Source: Bacillota bacterium (GTDB lineage Bacteria; Bacillota; Negativicutes; Sporomusales; Sporomusaceae). Taken from it: DNA of 33,512 nucleotides. How positions within the stretch are numbered: the first letter of the stretch is position 1; every line of letters begins with the position of its first letter. The position numbers and the translations under genes are program-made. The notes under the pieces are model-generated. The model was not told the DNA's origin and searched no databases. It was given only the letters and a program-made list of their open reading frames with translations. Location: assembly GCA_023443285.1 (NCBI GenBank), contig JAEZVB010000113.1:1-33512 (forward strand), written 5' to 3'. Positions 31,665-33,512 of the stretch are shown piece by piece.

Positions 31665-33512
31665 AGCCCTTCCTCCTTTTCTCCTACAAGCTGAATACTG
31701 TCTAAGGAAATGTTTGTAGATAGTTTATTGATAATTGTCAATGTCTCCAAGGCATACTTTGGCATGGTCTCCTCAGTCAGCTTAAATGGCGGCTTGAAAT
31801 TTTTCGCCATATCACGTCCTAGCTGTAACCACACCTTTTTGTCCCAATAAATTTTATGCCTTACATGCACGGCCACAGGTGTGGTAAGTTTTTTTGCTGG
31901 ATAACCGCGCATCAAGGGAATTAATACCGTCCAGTAATCTAACCAGGGAAGCCCCAGACAGAACTCTTTTTTCTCCTGATAATACTGAATAAATTCCCGG
32001 TCAAAGAAAAAGAAATGAAATCCTTGATTATCCTGACTTCCCTTAAGCTCTGTCAATGACTCGACATCTACCTGTGACCCATAAACAATTGAACCTGGCG
32101 CTTCTTTTTGAATAAGCTCCCACAGTTCAGGTTTTGCCAGATAAACCCCCGGATTCACTATGCCGCAGACAGGCGAATTCTGTGTTTTAAAGTAGTTTAC
32201 AATATCGTCAAAATTAATATAATGCCTGCCATTTAATAGCCTTACATTTTCCTGAACAGCAACAAACTCAATTCCACTGCAGCAAGGCCGCAGTGCAGCA
32301 ATGTCTTCCTGGTCGTTAAGTGAGACCACTTTGAAACCCGCTTTTTGCCAAGTAAGCATAGCCGGCACCTGGTTTTTCTCCTCGCCGGGAGTTAAGGAAG
32401 TGACAACAACGGGAGCATCGTGTTTAGGGATCTCCTCCACTTTATTTGTACTTTTACTTTCTGTTACAGGTTCATTAACCATCTTAATAAGTGCGTCCTC
32501 ATAGGCACGTTGGGCATATGGCCCATTAAAAAAGGCTCGTTTTACCCGCCGTTTTATTCTAGTTCTTAGGTCTTTTCTCAAATTCGCATCCTGAGCCAGC
32601 TTTACCGCCCACGAAACATACTCTTCCTCATTGGCGGCAATTCCCTCACTAATCCCGAGCGCCCTCAGCATACCTGCCCCCCACCGGCTACGCGCCAGCT
32701 CCCCTTCCTGAGTAACAATCGGCAATCCCATGTATAACGCTTCCATGTTGGTCGTCCAACCACCATAGGGATAACTATCCAGTTGTACATCAGATATGGA
32801 TAGCAACCCTAAAACATATTTGGCTTCTCCCATTGGCGGCAGGATTTTTATCCTGTCGGCCACACCAGCCTGAACGGCAAGCGAAAGAATCTCACCGGCA
32901 AAATTATAATCAATGCCCGAAGGATGAGCATATGGTTTTAGCAAAATCCAGGCATTCGGCGCTTTAGCCAGGATATCTACAAACACGGAATATCGTGCTT
33001 TTCCGTGTTTCAAGCCATTGGCACAAGATATAAAAACAACAGCCTCCTCAGGAATGCCAAGTTTCTCGCGGGTAAGGTAGGTTTCCGGCTTCATGGGCAT
33101 GTATTGCGCCGCCCCAAGTTTTGGAAGTCTTATCAGTTTTTCACGGTAATGCGCATCTGCCCCGGGCGCTTCAAAGTCGCCGCTGAGGTAATATTGAATT
33201 GTCGGCATGCCGGTAGACGTCCCATGTCCGACTAAGGCGCACTGAACAGGAGCCAATTGCAAGCCTGACAACATATAGGTTACTGGGTCCATACCGATAT
33301 CAGCATAGATAAGAATATCAAGTTTTTGGTCGGTAATGCTTTGCGCAATCGCTTTCAGATCACTCATCTGGGTTAGCCGTTCAAAGTGATCGCAATTTTG
33401 TTTAAACATTTCCGATATGTCATCATGATAATCGCCCAATGCAAAAATGCAAACCTCAAACTTATCCCGATCATGATACACAACACGGTTTACCATATAC
33501 AAACTTACTGCC
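31661..33512 (-). CDS. GT41 (OGT/SPINDLY-like) glycosyltransferase fused to a paralogous C-terminal domain; N-terminus beyond window
   Basis: The frame is open to the right edge; TTG 33502 could be a start, but the sequence begins inside a GT41 domain, so the true N-terminus (first lobe, perhaps TPRs) is probably outside. Residues ~1-340 from 33502 show HDRDKFEVCIFALGDYHDD, LDILIYADIG, LAPVQCALVGHGTSTGMPTIQYY, CANGLKHGKARYSVFVDIL (catalytic-type Lys), ILLKPY and GGWTTNMEALYMGLPIVTQ, matching the nucleotide-binding lobe of O-GlcNAc transferases. A charged linker (about 345-365) leads to a second domain paralogous to the downstream gene product (GSQVDVESL, FHFFFFDREF, LPWLDYW), in which the putative DxH motif reads NPGVYL. 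It probably glycosylates proteins in the cytosol. Confidence 0.82.
   Translation of the reverse strand, partial: AVSLYMVNRVVYHDRDKFEVCIFALGDYHDDISEMFKQNCDHFERLTQMSDLKAIAQSITDQKLDILIYADIGMDPVTYMLSGLQLAPVQCALVGHGTSTGMPTIQYYLSGDFEAPGADAHYREKLIRLPKLGAAQYMPMKPETYLTREKLGIPEEAVVFISCANGLKHGKARYSVFVDILAKAPNAWILLKPYAHPSGIDYNFAGEILSLAVQAGVADRIKILPPMGEAKYVLGLLSISDVQLDSYPYGGWTTNMEALYMGLPIVTQEGELARSRWGAGMLRALGISEGIAANEEEYVSWAVKLAQDANLRKDLRTRIKRRVKRAFFNGPYAQRAYEDALIKMVNEPVTESKSTNKVEEIPKHDAPVVVTSLTPGEEKNQVPAMLTWQKAGFKVVSLNDQEDIAALRPCCSGIEFVAVQENVRLLNGRHYINFDDIVNYFKTQNSPVCGIVNPGVYLAKPELWELIQKEAPGSIVYGSQVDVESLTELKGSQDNQGFHFFFFDREFIQYYQEKKEFCLGLPWLDYWTVLIPLMRGYPAKKLTTPVAVHVRHKIYWDKKVWLQLGRDMAKNFKPPFKLTEETMPKYALETLTIINKLSTNISLDSIQLVGEKEEGL

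Noticed and set aside
1..33512. CRISPR arrays, insertion sequences, tRNA genes, phage remnants
   Set aside because: No regularly spaced repeats, transposase or integrase frames, or cloverleaf sequences with CCA ends were seen on either strand.

Overview
The window looks like chromosome of an anaerobic, probably spore-forming Bacillota (Firmicutes), most likely of the Negativicutes/Sporomusaceae type. This is an inference from gene content and style, not from a marker gene. Supporting it are FakA/FakB (YloV/DegV) fatty-acid kinase genes, a LytR-CpsA-Psr protein, a SleL/YaaH-like GH18 lipoprotein, a short class III hybrid-cluster protein, a fused CobA-HemD, a FchA-type folate cyclodeaminase/cyclohydrolase, strong AGGAGG ribosome binding sites and frequent TTG/GTG starts. 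I see no tRNA, rRNA, CRISPR array, transposase or phage gene.

Layout. Positions 1-2741 hold two divergent signalling genes: a MASE3-GAF membrane sensor cut by the left edge, and an HD-GYP protein. Positions 2850-5961 hold an exported metallo-beta-lactamase-fold hydrolase, an orphan PaaX-like regulator and a MATE transporter. Positions 6202-8376 encode Tex. Positions 11726-8500 (minus) form a fakB-fakA-fchA-like cluster. Positions 11884-14022 encode an unusual FtsA-like ATPase with a C-terminal half built of about five degenerate repeats. Positions 14122-15420 encode class III Hcp behind a perfect 21-bp palindrome centred at the predicted -41.5. Positions 16520-15495 (minus) encode a membrane diguanylate cyclase.

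Positions 23533-16725 (minus) are a compact tetrapyrrole operon: precorrin-2 dehydrogenase, hemA, hemC, cobA-hemD, hemB, hemL. Together these take glutamyl-tRNA to uroporphyrinogen III and on to precorrin-2/sirohydrochlorin, the shared entry to siroheme, cobalamin and heme d1-like routes. The genes after the first are tightly spaced, several overlapping.

Positions 23650-33512 are mostly cell-envelope genes: PBP2, an LCP-family ligase with a LytR_C domain, a GH18 lipoprotein, GDP-mannose 4,6-dehydratase, a secreted CAP/SCP protein, an unlisted 39-residue glycine-rich/hydrophobic protein, and two overlapping glycosyltransferase-type genes. The upstream one fuses an OGT-like GT41 domain to a paralogue of the downstream one and runs off the right edge.

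The most interesting observations are the nested symmetrical leader of the GH18 gene, which could hide its ribosome binding site and carries an exact FNR-type palindrome at its centre; the activator-like palindrome of hcp; the repeat-built FtsA-like protein; and the glycosyltransferase pair in which one copy has lost an apparent catalytic motif.
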